The notes: generated by a model not told the origin, from the letters alone. Positions 33,532 through 44,249 are shown, numbered from the stretch's first letter. The stretch is DNA of 64,000 nt from Elmis aenea (GCA_947652605.1 OX393579.1:41732970-41796969), one strand, 5' to 3'. Numbers and translations: made by a program.

Positions 33532-33991
33532 CTTTTAACTATTAGGTACATAACTAACTTCCCAACCCGTAGGAAAAAATAAAGTTATGGTTAATCTCAA
33601 AAATGGTAAGTGATAAAAAATTTAAAATAACAGTTACAATTTCTATTAAAAAGTACCCCAAGAAAGTACTAACACACTTGATCTAATAATTAAGACAAAA
33701 AAGTTACGAGAGAAAAAATGTTATTTAATGTTTTCATTTTTTTTGCTATAACATCTGAAGTACGAGAAATTTTGTACTTTTAAATGTTGATTGTGGCTTC
33801 TCTCATACTAAGGAATAATTAATCTAATTTAAACAAACCTGTACTCTGATAATAAGCGGACACTCTGTATAAATTCATTTTCTCTTCAGCAACTTAAACG
33901 TTTTTTCTTATTTTTAGCCCTTTTTAAAACCATTGTTTAATTGTGAAAACTATAATAACGTACACCTCTAAGCAACTGTTTTAATCATTTG

Positions 33992-34266
33992 CAGGGATGG
34001 GGACTTGGAGTCGGAGTCGAGGAGTCAATGCGTTTTGGAGGAGTCGGGGAGTCGGAGTCGGAGTCAAGGATTAGAACAAAACGAAAACAAAATGTTTTTT
34101 AAGAAAGCAAACGGAAACGATATTTTGTTTTTTGTTCAAACCAGGATATTGCAAATATTTAATATTGTTTTTTTTTAATATTCTCCAGTGTCGCGCAATA
34201 ATAAAAGGAGTCAGAAGGCAAAATCGGCAGTCAAGAATTTATTTTTCTGCCGACTCCCCATCCCAG
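33992..34266. mobile_element. hAT MITE with GGAGTC arrays
   Basis: The ends CAGGGATGGGGACTTGGAGT and CCGACTCCCCATCCCAG are inverted with few mismatches. Flanking octamers atcatttg / gtcattta agree at 6 of 8 positions, consistent with a decayed hAT duplication. The left subterminal zone is an array of GGAGTCGGAGTCG units (34003-34068). No coding content. Confidence 0.8.
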
Positions 34267-34354
34267 GTCATTTAGGTATTTAAGAATACTCATTATGCTT
34301 CATTACGCAGTCCTAAAGAAAATTCAATTGTTTTATAAAAACATGAAGCTTTTT

Positions 34355-34890
34355 TACATATAAAACTTGATATATTTCGAGAAATCGCGATTTTATTGCA
34401 TATTATTAGGGTGACGTAATATTTTTAAATAGGAAACAGTATTTTTAGAAGCATTAAAAAAAAACAAAGCTACATATAATTTTAATATTTTTAAAATGAT
34501 TAACAATAAAATTGCCAAATCTGGAAAAATATATCTTTTACTCAAGCCAAATGATTTGGAAAATCCATTAAATTTTCTGTAAGACAGTGTAAAAAAGCAC
34601 TATAGGAAGCTGTGTATTAGCATAAGACGCGCCCTGTATAACATTTTTAAAATTTTGCTACTTTTAAATGTTAATTAGTTTATTGCCAATCTATCTTTCA
34701 AAAGAATGTCTACTGTCTTTTTAAAGTAGTAGGTATAGGTACTTAAATGTTACCTAAACATTTTCGAAAGTGCTATGTCGCTCAAAATTTTCATAAAAAT
34801 GTAAATTTCACCAAAAAAAGTGTCTTTAGGCCCATATAACCTAATATATTTTTAACAAAATCAAAAAATATAACCATATACAAGTTGTTC
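34355..34890. mobile_element. Decayed relative of the 2.7-kb long foldback
   Basis: Several blocks match the arms of 2721-4542 in order: tcgagaaatcgcgattttatt (34377), attaaattttctgtaagacagtgtaaaaaa (about 34570), and gcgccctgtata (34629). Many indels. No ends remain. It shows that the long foldback is a family. Confidence 0.6.
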
Positions 34891-34904
34891 TGTTATTAAA
34901 TTTT

Positions 34905-35059
34905 CAAAATGTCGGTTCTTTTTTGCTTGAACCGGAAGTAACCTCAATACTCGCATCAATTCCAAAACATACGATAATGGCCGGAATATCAAATTTCATT
35001 GTATTATCTTCAAAAGAATTCCAGATATTTGACTGTTTCCATACTTTTGCGCACCACTG
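34905..35059. mobile_element. Orphan Tc1-like right end
   Basis: The segment ends CCATACTTTTGCGCACCACTG at 35059 followed by TA. In reverse this is CAGTGGTGCGCAAAAGTATG, a Tc1-type terminal repeat. No left end or transposase was found. The inner boundary is uncertain. Confidence 0.5.
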
Positions 35060-35061
35060 TA

Positions 35062-35960
35062 TATACGCATAACTCATGATTATCGTTTACGCATCATGCA
35101 AATTTACTCGTCCTCATGTGGGACGATGTACATACAAGATACAAGGTATATATACCAGTACCAAATTGTTTAACAATTACCACACAGCATGTAAACTATT
35201 GTAAACACACAACATAACTGAACACATATCAGAAATGACATTTTCAGTGCAGTATACACAAAATACGTTATACCTTAATTATGTTTTTTGATCACTTTCT
35301 AAGAGTTTTTAATTAAAAAATATAAGAGAACTTAACATAATTTGTTATTATTTTCGTATAGTTAATTTAAGCAAAATAAAATAACTGCAATAAATACTCG
35401 TGCACACTTAGTGGGTACACAAAATATATTTTGAGCATGAATATTACGCAAAGTAAATTGGCAAAACGAAAATATTTGTTTTGTGAATGAAAATTTACAT
35501 TTCGAGGGCATAACTACAATATTGCTGTTTTAACTGGGCTCTGAAGGGCTTTTATTAAGAAGACCACTTCAAGTTTAATGAGTTTTATATTCATTCACAC
35601 AATATTGCATATTTAAATAGTCCTCGTGCCATACAGTTTTCGCGTTTTCAATGTACTCAAAGTATTTACCACTTTAGACTATATTTTCATTACGTTATGT
35701 ACTATAGTGGCCGTAATTAATACTTTTATGTAAAATACAAAACTAGAAGGTAAAATAAATAAGCTGTTAATAAACAGTGTGCTACAAAACAAGCTTATGA
35801 AAACAATTTTTTTATAAACCTCATATTTGGAGCGAACAAAATAGGTTTTCAAAAAAGCAACTATAAAAGAGTAAGTTTTGTTTTTTAAGAAAAGTATTTT
35901 TATGTTCTAAAAACGCCAAAGTCTGCATTTTTTTTAATAATTTCAACTTAGAATTGTTTT
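35062..35960. other. AT-rich DNA, nothing recognised
   Basis: No feature supported. Confidence 0.5.
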
Positions 35961-35969
35961 GTTATAGTG

Positions 35970-36214
35970 CAGTGGTTCTTAACCTTTTAGTAGTAGCGGT
36001 CCCCTAAATATCCTAAAATATTTTCGCGGCCCCCTAGTTTGTAGTTACAAAAATATTACAATTTATTTAAGAAGACATCTCTCCGAGTGTTCAAGTAAAA
36101 TAAGGAGCAAAAATTTTTTTTTTTAAATTTCGATATTTTAAAAAGTAAAAACGTTTTATAAATTTTCTGCGGCCCCCTTAAAATCTTTCGCGGCCCCCCG
36201 GTTAAGAATCGTTG
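35970..36214. mobile_element. hAT MITE, CAGTGGTTCTTAACC family, 245 bp
   Basis: The ends CAGTGGTTCTTAACC and GGTTAAGAATCGTTG are inverted with two mismatches. The perfect 8-bp target duplication is TTATAGTG (35962-35969, 36215-36222). The unit gcggccccc recurs at both ends (36026, 36170, 36190). No coding content. Confidence 0.95.
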
Positions 36215-36222
36215 TTATAGTG

Positions 36223-37100
36223 TACTCTAAAAAGTTATGCCAATCTTGGATTTATTACTTAAATAACAAAAAAGTTTTTTGTTATCATTTGCACTTCTTA
36301 ATATTTAAAGAAATTTCTTTGGAACCAAATTAAATTTTTCTTGTTTGTTTCAACACAACAAAAATACAATTAATACCATGCTCTAACAAGCAAGCTAATA
36401 CGGTTTGTAACGTTTTTAAAACAACTCTGTAATTTGCATTTCCAAATACCTGCATTCATTAAAAATTTTACAATAAGTAACTTAATATATTTTGTTCGCT
36501 TTAAAAAGAAGCTTCTAACATAATTTGGTGTATGCAATCAGTTTTTTATTAACTAACTTATTTTTTCCAAAGTCAATTATAAAAAAAGGTATAACAACTT
36601 TAGGTGTCAACTCTCACATAAGTTAAATCAATATAAAAATCTTTTAGACAATGTCTAATCAACTGTGGTTGATAATCAAAACGTGAGTATCTCGATTAAT
36701 ATACGAGATAGAGGTTCAGTTTAGCAAAAGGTTGCAGCTATTAGATATAACAGATATTATTAGAATGTTTAAGAAAAAAGTCAAATTGGTAGTAAAATAA
36801 ATTAAAATTTGTGGTTTCCTTTTAATTTCTCATCTTTTCTAGTTTTCAAAATTAGCATCTGAACATCACAGTTAACAATTAATATTTGATTGATGTCATG
36901 TTAGATATTACTGTATAGTTGGCATTTGTTTTTCGGTTTTGAATGATGTATAGCTTGTTATTAAATATTATTAACCTATGCTATGTCAACATTTTTATTT
37001 ATTTAGATGGCTATAAACGCTATAGTTTTGTTATAAACAAAACAAAAGACTCTTGTCTGTCAGCACTGATACTCTTAATAAAAAATAGGTATATAATACC
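36223..37100. other. AT-rich DNA, nothing recognised
   Basis: No feature supported. Confidence 0.5.
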
Positions 37101-37103
37101 TGT

Positions 37104-37963
37104 TTTTTAATTGATTAGTACTCGGCCATTAAGAAAGGTAGAGTCGTGTGACAGGTGTCATTTAATTCCTTAGCTCAAAGCATTTTATTATCAACTAACA
37201 TGGAGCCGTGGACACTAAAACACCGCGGTTCAGCCCGAGTTTCGCCGCAGATTCAATATTCATAGAAATGACTCTGTTCCCGCTCATGACACAATTTTAC
37301 GTTGGGTAAACTTTGCCACCTTCGGGCTATGCAGTGGTTTTTCGTGTAATAGTCGCGGATTTTCAGCAGCCCAATACCAACAATTTTGTCTGTTGACGGC
37401 CCCATTAAAGTGGAAATGGACTTCATCGCTCATGTCTTCATTTTGCTCGAAGAGTGCAAGCATTTCCTGTGCAAAAGCAATCGTTGAGGGTAATCCCTTA
37501 CATTCGATTTCTGCACAACTGCTTGTTTTTATGAATGGAAACGTAGTTCACCATACAAAATCCGTCTTACAGTACGATTGCTGATGTGAGTGCAGCTGAA
37601 TGTCTTCGAGCAGAGCGGCCTGGGCTTTGCAGTACTGTTTGTCTCACTCTTTCCACGTTCTCTGGAGTACGCATAGTACGTTGGGGGCCGGGCGGATTCT
37701 TTTCCATCATTGGGCCTCTTGTTCGAAGATTGTTTACCCAACGTAAAATTGTGTCATGAGCGGGAACACAGTTATTTATGAATATTGAATCTGCGGCGAA
37801 ACTCGCGCTGTACCGCGGTGCTCTAGTGTCCACGGCTCCATGGTATTTGATAATAAAATGCTTTGAGCTAAGGAATTAACTGACACCTGTCACACGACGC
37901 TACCTTTCTTAATGGCCGAGTACTAATCAATTTAAAAACAGTCGGTTCCCGTGCCCCACCCTG
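37104..37963 (-). mobile_element. Mariner-type element turned foldback
   Basis: The right end is GTGCCCCACCCTG (to 37963) followed by TA, i.e. a CAGGGTGGGGCAC terminal repeat. The right arm (37738-37935) contains the transposase start on the minus strand. The left arm (about 37114-37308) is an inverted duplicate of that same 5' region, including the ATG and the first codons, at roughly nine in ten positions. The 3' half of the gene and the original second end are gone. The left arm also lacks the outermost 20-25 bp, so this copy is probably dead. Confidence 0.85.
37310..37841 (-). pseudogene. Mariner-like transposase, 5' half
   Basis: The likely start ATG is at 37839-37841 (minus). It reads MEPWTLEHRG and then loses frame. 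The next frame carries two helix-turn-helix blocks (AHDTILRWVNNLRTRG and RTPENVERVRQTVLQSP, then GRSARRHSAAL). After another frame change come SNRTVRRILYGELRFH, RDYPQRL, and the first catalytic block, which contains SDEVHFHFNGAVNRQNCWYW followed by AAENPRLLHEKPLHSPKV. The Asp of SDE (37425-37427) is the first catalytic aspartate of the DD(E/D) triad. The pattern is that of the insect mariner-like family with a DUF4817-type N-terminus. The second and third catalytic residues are missing because the gene runs into the inverted left arm. At least three frame breaks. Confidence 0.85.
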
Positions 37964-38260
37964 TATAAAGATATCGTTACTAACATAAATTTTTATTTGT
38001 TACAAATTCAAAAATCTATACATATATTGTTAAAGTTATAAACCCAACAATAAAATAAAGTTTTAAGTTGTTTTAGGATATTCTGGAACTGTGCACAATA
38101 TAGAATGTTTCATTTATGTTCTTACTAAGCATGTAAAAAAACACTTTATTGCTCATTAAATCATCCTTCTAACTGTAAAGATTGTCGAAATTTGATTGTT
38201 TTTCATGTATATTAATAAAGACTATGAATTTATTAGTAGCTCTACAGTTAAAAAAAAAGA

Positions 38261-38638
38261 TATGTATATATAAAAATGAATGTATTTATGTATGTATGTT
38301 TGTATGGATGTTTGTCCTTTATGCATTCCTATACCATTCATCCGATCCTGACCAAATTTGGCACAGACAATCTATAGGACCATGGTAAGAAGATAGGCTA
38401 TATAAGAATTCCCAAAAGTTCCAAAAATTCCCAAAAGAACCAAAACTCCCAAAAGATCAAAATATCACAAAAGTTTCAAAATTCTTAATAGATACAAAAA
38501 TTCTCAATAGATACAAAAATTCCCAAAAGATCCAAAATTCTCAAAAGGTCAAAAACGTCCACCGGGCGCGAGCGCGAAGCGCGAGTAGTCTGTGATTGAT
38601 AAAAAAATTCACCGAGCGAAGCCGGGTCACTACGCTAG
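38261..38638 (+). mobile_element. Helitron-like element, non-autonomous
   Basis: It begins TATGTATATATAAAAATGAA after an A, and ends gagcgaagccgggt…ACGCTAG before a T, consistent with A|T insertion and a CTAG 3' end. The start lacks the canonical TC. Near the 3' end, CG-rich hairpin-forming sequence (gcgcgagcgcgaagcgcgag, 38567-38586) is present. The middle (38407-38560) is a degenerate tandem array of an AATTCCCAAAAGATCCAAA-like unit. No coding content. Confidence 0.65.
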
Positions 38639-38718
38639 TACATTATAATAAACAAACAATTGTTTCTGCAGTCGTCATTAAACCAGCTCAATTAGTACCC
38701 AAAAGCGGCTGAAATAAT

Positions 38719-38744
38719 CATTTTTACTGTCTAGGCAGTAAAAA
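38719..38744. repeat. Short palindrome
   Basis: TTTTTACTG…CAGTAAAAA arms around ctctag-like centre. The same word GGCAGTAAA opens and closes the larger palindrome at 38916-39013. Confidence 0.6.
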
Positions 38745-38915
38745 AGTAAAATGCGCTACGCTCATTGGATGAATTTAGAAAAATGGGCGTGCTTTTGTTC
38801 AAAGATAATATTTGACAGGAGAATGAGATTCTGACAAATGAAGTAAAACTTTATGTATTTGCTTGATTTTTCGCAATGTATCTGTCGATTGTGGCAAAAA
38901 TTTCATACGCACGTC

Positions 38916-39013
38916 GGCAGTAAAGTTTCTTTTTATCATTCGCATGGTTATTTGCATCCACTTCGTCTCGGCAAATAATAATCACTCGTGATAAAAAGTC
39001 GAACTTTACTGCC
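38916..39013. repeat. Hairpin palindrome 4
   Basis: Arms GGCAGTAAAGTT…TTTTTATCA and their inverse surround a centre with ccacttcgtctcgg and cactcgtga. It is similar in plan to the palindromes at 28189, 28814, 29646 and 63435. Confidence 0.7.
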
Positions 39014-39224
39014 TTGGTACATAAATAACCATTATTAAGAATATCATAACTAAAAATTAAAAAACTTTTAAAAGTTGTAGTTTTTAATTTTTATCCTTTA
39101 GTTTAATAAAAAAAGTAGTTAATATAAGTTTTAACCGGCTCTAAATTCATTATAAAATTTTCTTTAATTTTGTTAACTTACATAGGTACCTAAAAAAATC
39201 ATGTAACGCTGTAGATTAATGTCT

Positions 39225-39415
39225 ACGAACTACCATATTTCATCGATTTTAAGACACCATGAATTGTAAGACGCATTTTAATTGTAGTAGGCACTACCAA
39301 AAAATTCAAAAACTTTGATTTTGCTAATAGAGGACGCCATCGGTTCTAAGACGCACATAGCTTTTAGAGACGTTTATATGGGGAAAAAGTGTGTCTTATA
39401 ATCAAAACCATTACA
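39225..39415. mobile_element. Possible MITE with TAAGACGCAC phrases
   Basis: The phrase ATCG(A/G)TT(T/C)TAAGACGCAC occurs in variants at about 39242, 39268 and 39352, and inverted as gtgtcttataatc at 39390-39402. Ends are weakly inverted. No target duplication was established. Confidence 0.4.
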
Positions 39416-39419
39416 GTTT

Positions 39420-40310
39420 ATCTGAAAGTTTTTAACAGTAAAGTGTATTTTCTAATTATTACAAAATTTAATTAAAACTTGCGCACAAAATATTTGCTAT
39501 ATGAACATGCAATTAATAGCTTGCAAGAATTAGTTTTTTCGATGTAAACCCTAAATGTGTTAAAAACGCACGTAAATTAAATCATGTTTTCTTGTAATAA
39601 AAATTACTAAAAATAAAAGTTTTCCACCAATTTCATACTTGGTGACATTTAATATGGTACACGAGGTAAAAAAATCAACAAACATCTCATATTCGCGATA
39701 ACAGAATATAACATGAATATTTGCGCTAGCTATGTATGAATATTTTACCAAGCATGACATTGTAACGTCAGAATTTCACAGTAAAGAGCTTTCACATTAC
39801 GTTGTCAAATGATTAATTTTCTTGGGACTGAATATGTCGTAGATACATTCTTACCTATCACTCAGTTTTACTGACAAGTAAATGGTATTACAATGTTTTA
39901 AATAATACTTTCCCATATGAAATGGAAACTGTCATTGTCTTCTTTTATGGAGAAGTGAACTTGCAGTTTATTTGGATTCTTTAACTGTGTATATTCTAGT
40001 TGAACACTAAAATTTAAGTGCGTAAGCAACGTTTGCATGCCAAGGACAAATGAAAACTGCGGGATTGATGTCTCCGTTTTAAGAACACAGGATCTAGGTT
40101 ACTTGTTCTGCGTCGTATCAATTAATCTAATCATTTTTAGTCCTATAACCTATAAGGGACAGTAGCATTTCCTCATCATAATTTTTATAAATGGTTTTAT
40201 TTAAAACGTGTACTTTTTTTGTGTGACAACCTATACGACTATTTTTTGTTTGACTATGAAAAGAATCTCAACTGAGTTTTTGGTCATTTATTTAAATAAT
40301 ACTTGGAACA
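39420..40310. other. Unassigned DNA
   Basis: No gene or element recognised. Confidence 0.5.
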
Positions 40311-40321
40311 ATGGTTTTTTA

Positions 40322-40694
40322 ATTTGTCGGACAAAATTCCGACAGCCAACTTCTGGACGGTCAATTTTCCGTCAGTACAACCTCCCGAAAACCAAATTCC
40401 AGACAGTCCAACTTTCCGATTGGTCGAATTAGGTTAGGTTGTGGTATTGCGATTAAAAATATTGTAAATTGAGTTAAGGTAGATATTATTTATAATTATT
40501 ATTGCATATTAATGAACAAAGTATGTTAAATTTTTATTTATATAGACATATAGTGTGCAGCTGTCATATGTTCTTGTAATAGGCAAAATGAATACAATTT
40601 AGTATTAAATGTTCTTGGGTCCACATAATAAATTTTATTTTTTCGGGGACTCGGATGTCGGGAAGTTGGACATCGGTAATATGACCCATACCCG
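40322..40694. mobile_element. hAT-like MITE, CCGACAGTCAACTTCC repeats, copy 2
   Basis: Flanked by the 8-bp duplication GTTTTTTA (40314-40321 and 40695-40702), although the low complexity of this word lowers its weight. The left zone (40325-40428) has units such as ccgacagccaacttc, and the right zone (40650-40690) has the inverse, ending GACCCATACCCG. The left end lacks the GTGTGGGT start of copy 1. Confidence 0.75.
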
Positions 40695-40702
40695 GTTTTT
40701 TA

Positions 40703-41325
40703 TACTGCAATTTAATAAGATTTACCTATACAGGTTAATTGAAATTCGAGTTACAGCATAGACGTCTCGCTCGCTTACTGTAAAAGCTAGAGTATAGGTT
40801 TAAAATGAACAAAGCTGCTAAATTTTATTCTTATTAATATTCGGGGAAAATTTACTGAACTCGAAAAATCACAATTCCACAAAAATTAACCAACTTTTTT
40901 AAGCCACATTAGATAGAGATCGTCAATATTTACTACACATATTTTTTTTTGGTAACGGAGTTCTTTTACCTAAGGCTACATATTAGGTTTTTTTTTGTTT
41001 GCAAATCAATTATGAACAAAGGAGAATACCCTTTGACCATTTTTAATTTTTTAATTGGGTGCCATGGCAATGACAAAACAAATCCAGTGGTTTACATAGC
41101 AGATATTACGATTTAAAAAAAAGTATGTTTGCTGTCACAAAAAAAAAGTTTGTATTGATTGGTGATCACCATTTCTAGTGACTCAAAGAGATTGCTTAAG
41201 AGCGTTTTTAATTAATTTTTCACAATATAAATGGATATTGATGGTTTTTCCATCAATTTTTGGAATTTTTCCAGGTGTTACGATTACCGTTCAACATATT
41301 TTAAGTATCGTATCCAGTTCCTATA
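40703..41325. other. Unassigned DNA
   Basis: No feature supported. Confidence 0.5.
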
Positions 41326-41328
41326 AAA

Positions 41329-41526
41329 CGTTGACTGCGTTACATACCCCCGACGTCCTGTAGCAGTCATTCCCACTGGGCGGGACCGAAATTTACAAAA
41401 CATTACTCCTGTGCAAGGATTTTAAATTGGTATCTCTTTAACGTTGCGTACATACCCCGCGCGGTATGTACCGCACAGCAAGAATGCGCTGTTACAAGAC
41501 CCGGGCGGTAGGTAACGCAGTCAACG
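41329..41526. mobile_element. Small MITE, CGTTGACTGCGTTAC ends
   Basis: CGTTGACTGCGTTACATACC (41329) and its inverse at 41503-41526 form about 24-bp terminal repeats with two mismatches. GC content is well above the surroundings (for example ccccgcgcggtatgtaccgc). No target duplication was identified, so its class is unknown. Confidence 0.75.
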
Positions 41527-41645
41527 CCAAAGTACTGCCGAATAGCGCCGCAGCGAACGTGATAATATACTAAAAAATACCTAATGTCATTTACACCTAC
41601 AGATCAAAAATAAAGACTTAACAACAAAACCTATTTTTTATGGTA

Positions 41646-42887
41646 GGGGACACCGGGGATAAAAGTATCACGGGTAGGTTGTAACAGTGCCTATAGTTTC
41701 TTTAATTTTTGTTTTATATCGCCCTAAACGCTTTTGCAATGTTAAGTTACATCCAGCTCCCTACCTACATTGCTAGTTTTCATCTGTCATGGAGGTTAAC
41801 TTTTTGCCAGCCAGAGTCACTATTTTCCGCCTAAAAGTTACTGCGTTGTCTCATCTGTCGAGTAACTTTTAGGCGATCTCTAAAATAGGAACAAAAAAGT
41901 ACCTATATTATTTTGTTCTAAATTTAGTTGGCTATTGGTGGATGCAATACAATTTGACGTTAGAATCGTGGTTAATTGTGGAGTCCCTGAAAAAAATTTT
42001 GTGTACACTTGGGGTCAAAAGTAACAAAGTGTTACAACCAACCCCAATTAATGTTTTCACTTGCAAATGTTCACTCTGTATCTTTTTGATTCACATTTTT
42101 AAATATGTAGGTACTTATAATCTTGGCAAACCTGGTAACTGCAGTCCCAAATTATTAAATTATAAAACTCAGTATATAATATCGGTTTAATGGTAGAAAT
42201 GTATGTAAAGCTAAATCATTTCTTAAAAAGCATTTTAAATTATAAAACCTATGTAAATTGGTAAGATCTGGTACTTTTGGTTTTCCTACCAGCCGTTATT
42301 GTTTTTATTCTATTACCTTAATATTTATAACTTAATATAAACAAAGCTTTAACCAACCCAACTTAACCTGACCCTCTTTTACTGATTTAATGAATGACGG
42401 TCAATTTAAGGGCGGTTAGATTTTTTTTAAATAAAACAAACAGTTATTATGATCCAGTATAAATTTAATAATTTGGGACCGCCCTTACCTGGTATGCCAT
42501 ACTGTTCACTTATCATTTTGTATTGTACCAAAGATATTTTTTTTTATTTTTTCATTTTGCTAATGTGTATTTTTGAATAAAATATTAATTTTGTTGATGA
42601 ATACTAATATATTTACTCACTACTTATGAGCTGTGTAAATTATTTTGCCGTTACAACTTACCCCAATCATTGTTACTTTTAGCCCCAACGTTGAGGTTGA
42701 AAGTAACAGCTGTCTTACTAAAGAATTTTTTTTTTTTAACAGTTGCTTTACGAAACACACGAAATAAATATCTTGGAAGACAAATGTACAATCTATCATT
42801 AAACCAATTTGGATGTAAAAAATTTGTAATAATCTATGAGAAATTAAATAAAAACAAAAAAATGTTACTATTATCCCCGGTCTCCCC
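41646..42887. mobile_element. Pogo-type element, GGGGACACCGGGGATAAAAG, copy 1
   Basis: The terminal repeats GGGG(A)CACCGGGGATAAAAGT and its inverse (ACTATTATCCCCGGTCTCCCC) are flanked by TA (41644-41645, 42888-42889). The word AAAAGTAACA and its inverse recur internally (about 42014, 42670, 42702). A close copy lies at 49090-50402. No transposase motif was found. Open frames at 41942-42190 and 42670-42930 are partly TIR translated and have no support. Confidence 0.88.
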
Positions 42888-43043
42888 TACAGTAACGTTT
42901 GATGGACTTATACATACATTTTACTTTTAAATATATGTGAAAATGTAAAGTTACGAGGTTATGATATAAGAAAAAACAACTGAGTTATGACAGCATTTTT
43001 TTAAGAACATCCGAGATTTGTGTTTTAGCTTTAGCCTATACCT

Positions 43044-43294
43044 CAGTGGTTTTCAACCTTTTTGTAACTCCGCCCACCTTTTTCATAAAAAAAAATTTTG
43101 CGCCCCCCTTACTTTTCGTAACAATCTAATTTCATGATAATTATTTAATGGGCTTCAAAACAATATACCATATTTTGTAAAAATAAAGTTTTGTTTGTTT
43201 GTATTCAAAAATGATAGTTTGGTAACAGCTGCGTGCCCCCCTTACAATAGTCTCGCGCCCCCAGGGGGCGCGCCCTACAGGTTGGAAACCACTG
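43044..43294. mobile_element. hAT MITE, CAGTGGTTTCCAACCT family, copy 2
   Basis: The ends CAGTGGTTTTCAACCT and AGGTTGGAAACCACTG are inverted. The perfect 8-bp target duplication is CTATACCT (43036-43043, 43295-43302). It is in the opposite orientation to the copy at 18608-18880, sharing gagactattg…ggggg and gctgttaccaaac in inverse. Confidence 0.95.
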
Positions 43295-43403
43295 CTATAC
43301 CTACTAGCTAAGTATTGCTAATACTTGCAATTTTCTGTAACCTAGAGAAAGGTATAGATATACATCCTCTTTTTTTAATACGGCAATTGGCCCCGTGTCC
43401 GGA

Positions 43404-43495
43404 ACATTCTTCGCCCACGATTGTTCGCCTCCACAATTCTTCGCCTACACAATTCTTCGCCGCACAATTCTTTGCCGCCACAATTTTTCGCCGCA
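43404..43495. repeat. Short tandem array, CACAATTCTTCGCCGC units
   Basis: Six imperfect units of 14-17 bp of the form ttcttcgcc-(gc/tc/ta)-cacaa. The array style (short CG-containing unit in AT-rich DNA) resembles the subterminal arrays of the hAT MITEs, but no terminal repeats were found. Confidence 0.75.
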
Positions 43496-43499
43496 TACA

Positions 43500-44245
43500 A
43501 GCATATCACAAATTGTGTTTGTAAATGTGTTTGTTTTTATTAATAACGAGCTGATCAGTTTTAATTTGCCTTCTGTGCTTACACTGATACAATTTAAAAG
43601 TGTGTTACAGTTGTAGCATTGCCAGTGCAATTTGAAAAAATTATTTACAGATTATAATTACATTCCTTTTGGCATAGAAAATAAGTTCAGAGGTTCAGAT
43701 CATTACAGCCTCAATTATGCAGTATTTTTTAGCATATAAAAAAGTTAAACAATTTTTCATTAAATTAATTTTATACTTAAAAAAACGTTTTTCAAGTGTT
43801 TAAATATTGCACTAACAATAATTAATTCCAATCCACCATTTAAGAAAATACTTTTAATATTACAGAGGAATAGGTATATACGACAATACATAATATTAAA
43901 ATTAGTATGATGGAACAAAACGCTTGGCGCAATACAAAAAAAAGTCATTTATTTTCTTCACTTTGCGGTTTCACAGCAATTTATTACGGACATTCTTAAA
44001 ACTTTATTCCATTTATTGAAATATATTCTATGCTTAAATCATGACTATTTTAAACACGTACAGCTGCAAGCATGTAGCTTTAATATTCAAAGACTGTAAC
44101 CGTGTAACCATAGCAAAGGTTGTGCGCTTAAAGTAATCTTTTTTGTTTTTTACCTATATGGCGATTTTCTGCAAACTGAATTGAAAGTAAATTTACACAA
44201 AAACCAATCTTTTTATTTACAAAATGTTAAATAGACTGTCTGCTA
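43500..44245. other. AT-rich DNA, nothing recognised
   Basis: No feature supported. Confidence 0.5.
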
Positions 44246-44249
44246 TAGT

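Larger units (their letters stand above)
31785..33867. mobile_element. CAGGGTG foldback split by a hAT
   Basis: The left arm starts CAGGGTGTCCCAGATAAC and carries catggggatctcgcttatt (about 31810). The right arm ends GGACACTCTG. TA lies on both sides (31783-31784, 33868-33869). Arms match inverted over more than 150 bp (for example ttgctataacatctgaagtacgag at about 33743 versus its inverse at about 31920). The right arm has lost the ~25 bp containing the catgggg phrase. A hAT (32148-33531) sits in the loop. Confidence 0.85.

Noticed and set aside
38407..38560. CRISPR-like array
   Set aside because: The units are imperfect, contiguous and without unique spacers. The context is a Helitron-like element in a eukaryotic genome.
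40430..40440. Telomere-like TTAGG repeats (aggttaggttg)
   Set aside because: Only two units, which is expected by chance.
43308..43524. Overlapping repeat-containing small proteins on both strands
   Set aside because: They are translations of the TTCTTCGCC tandem array.
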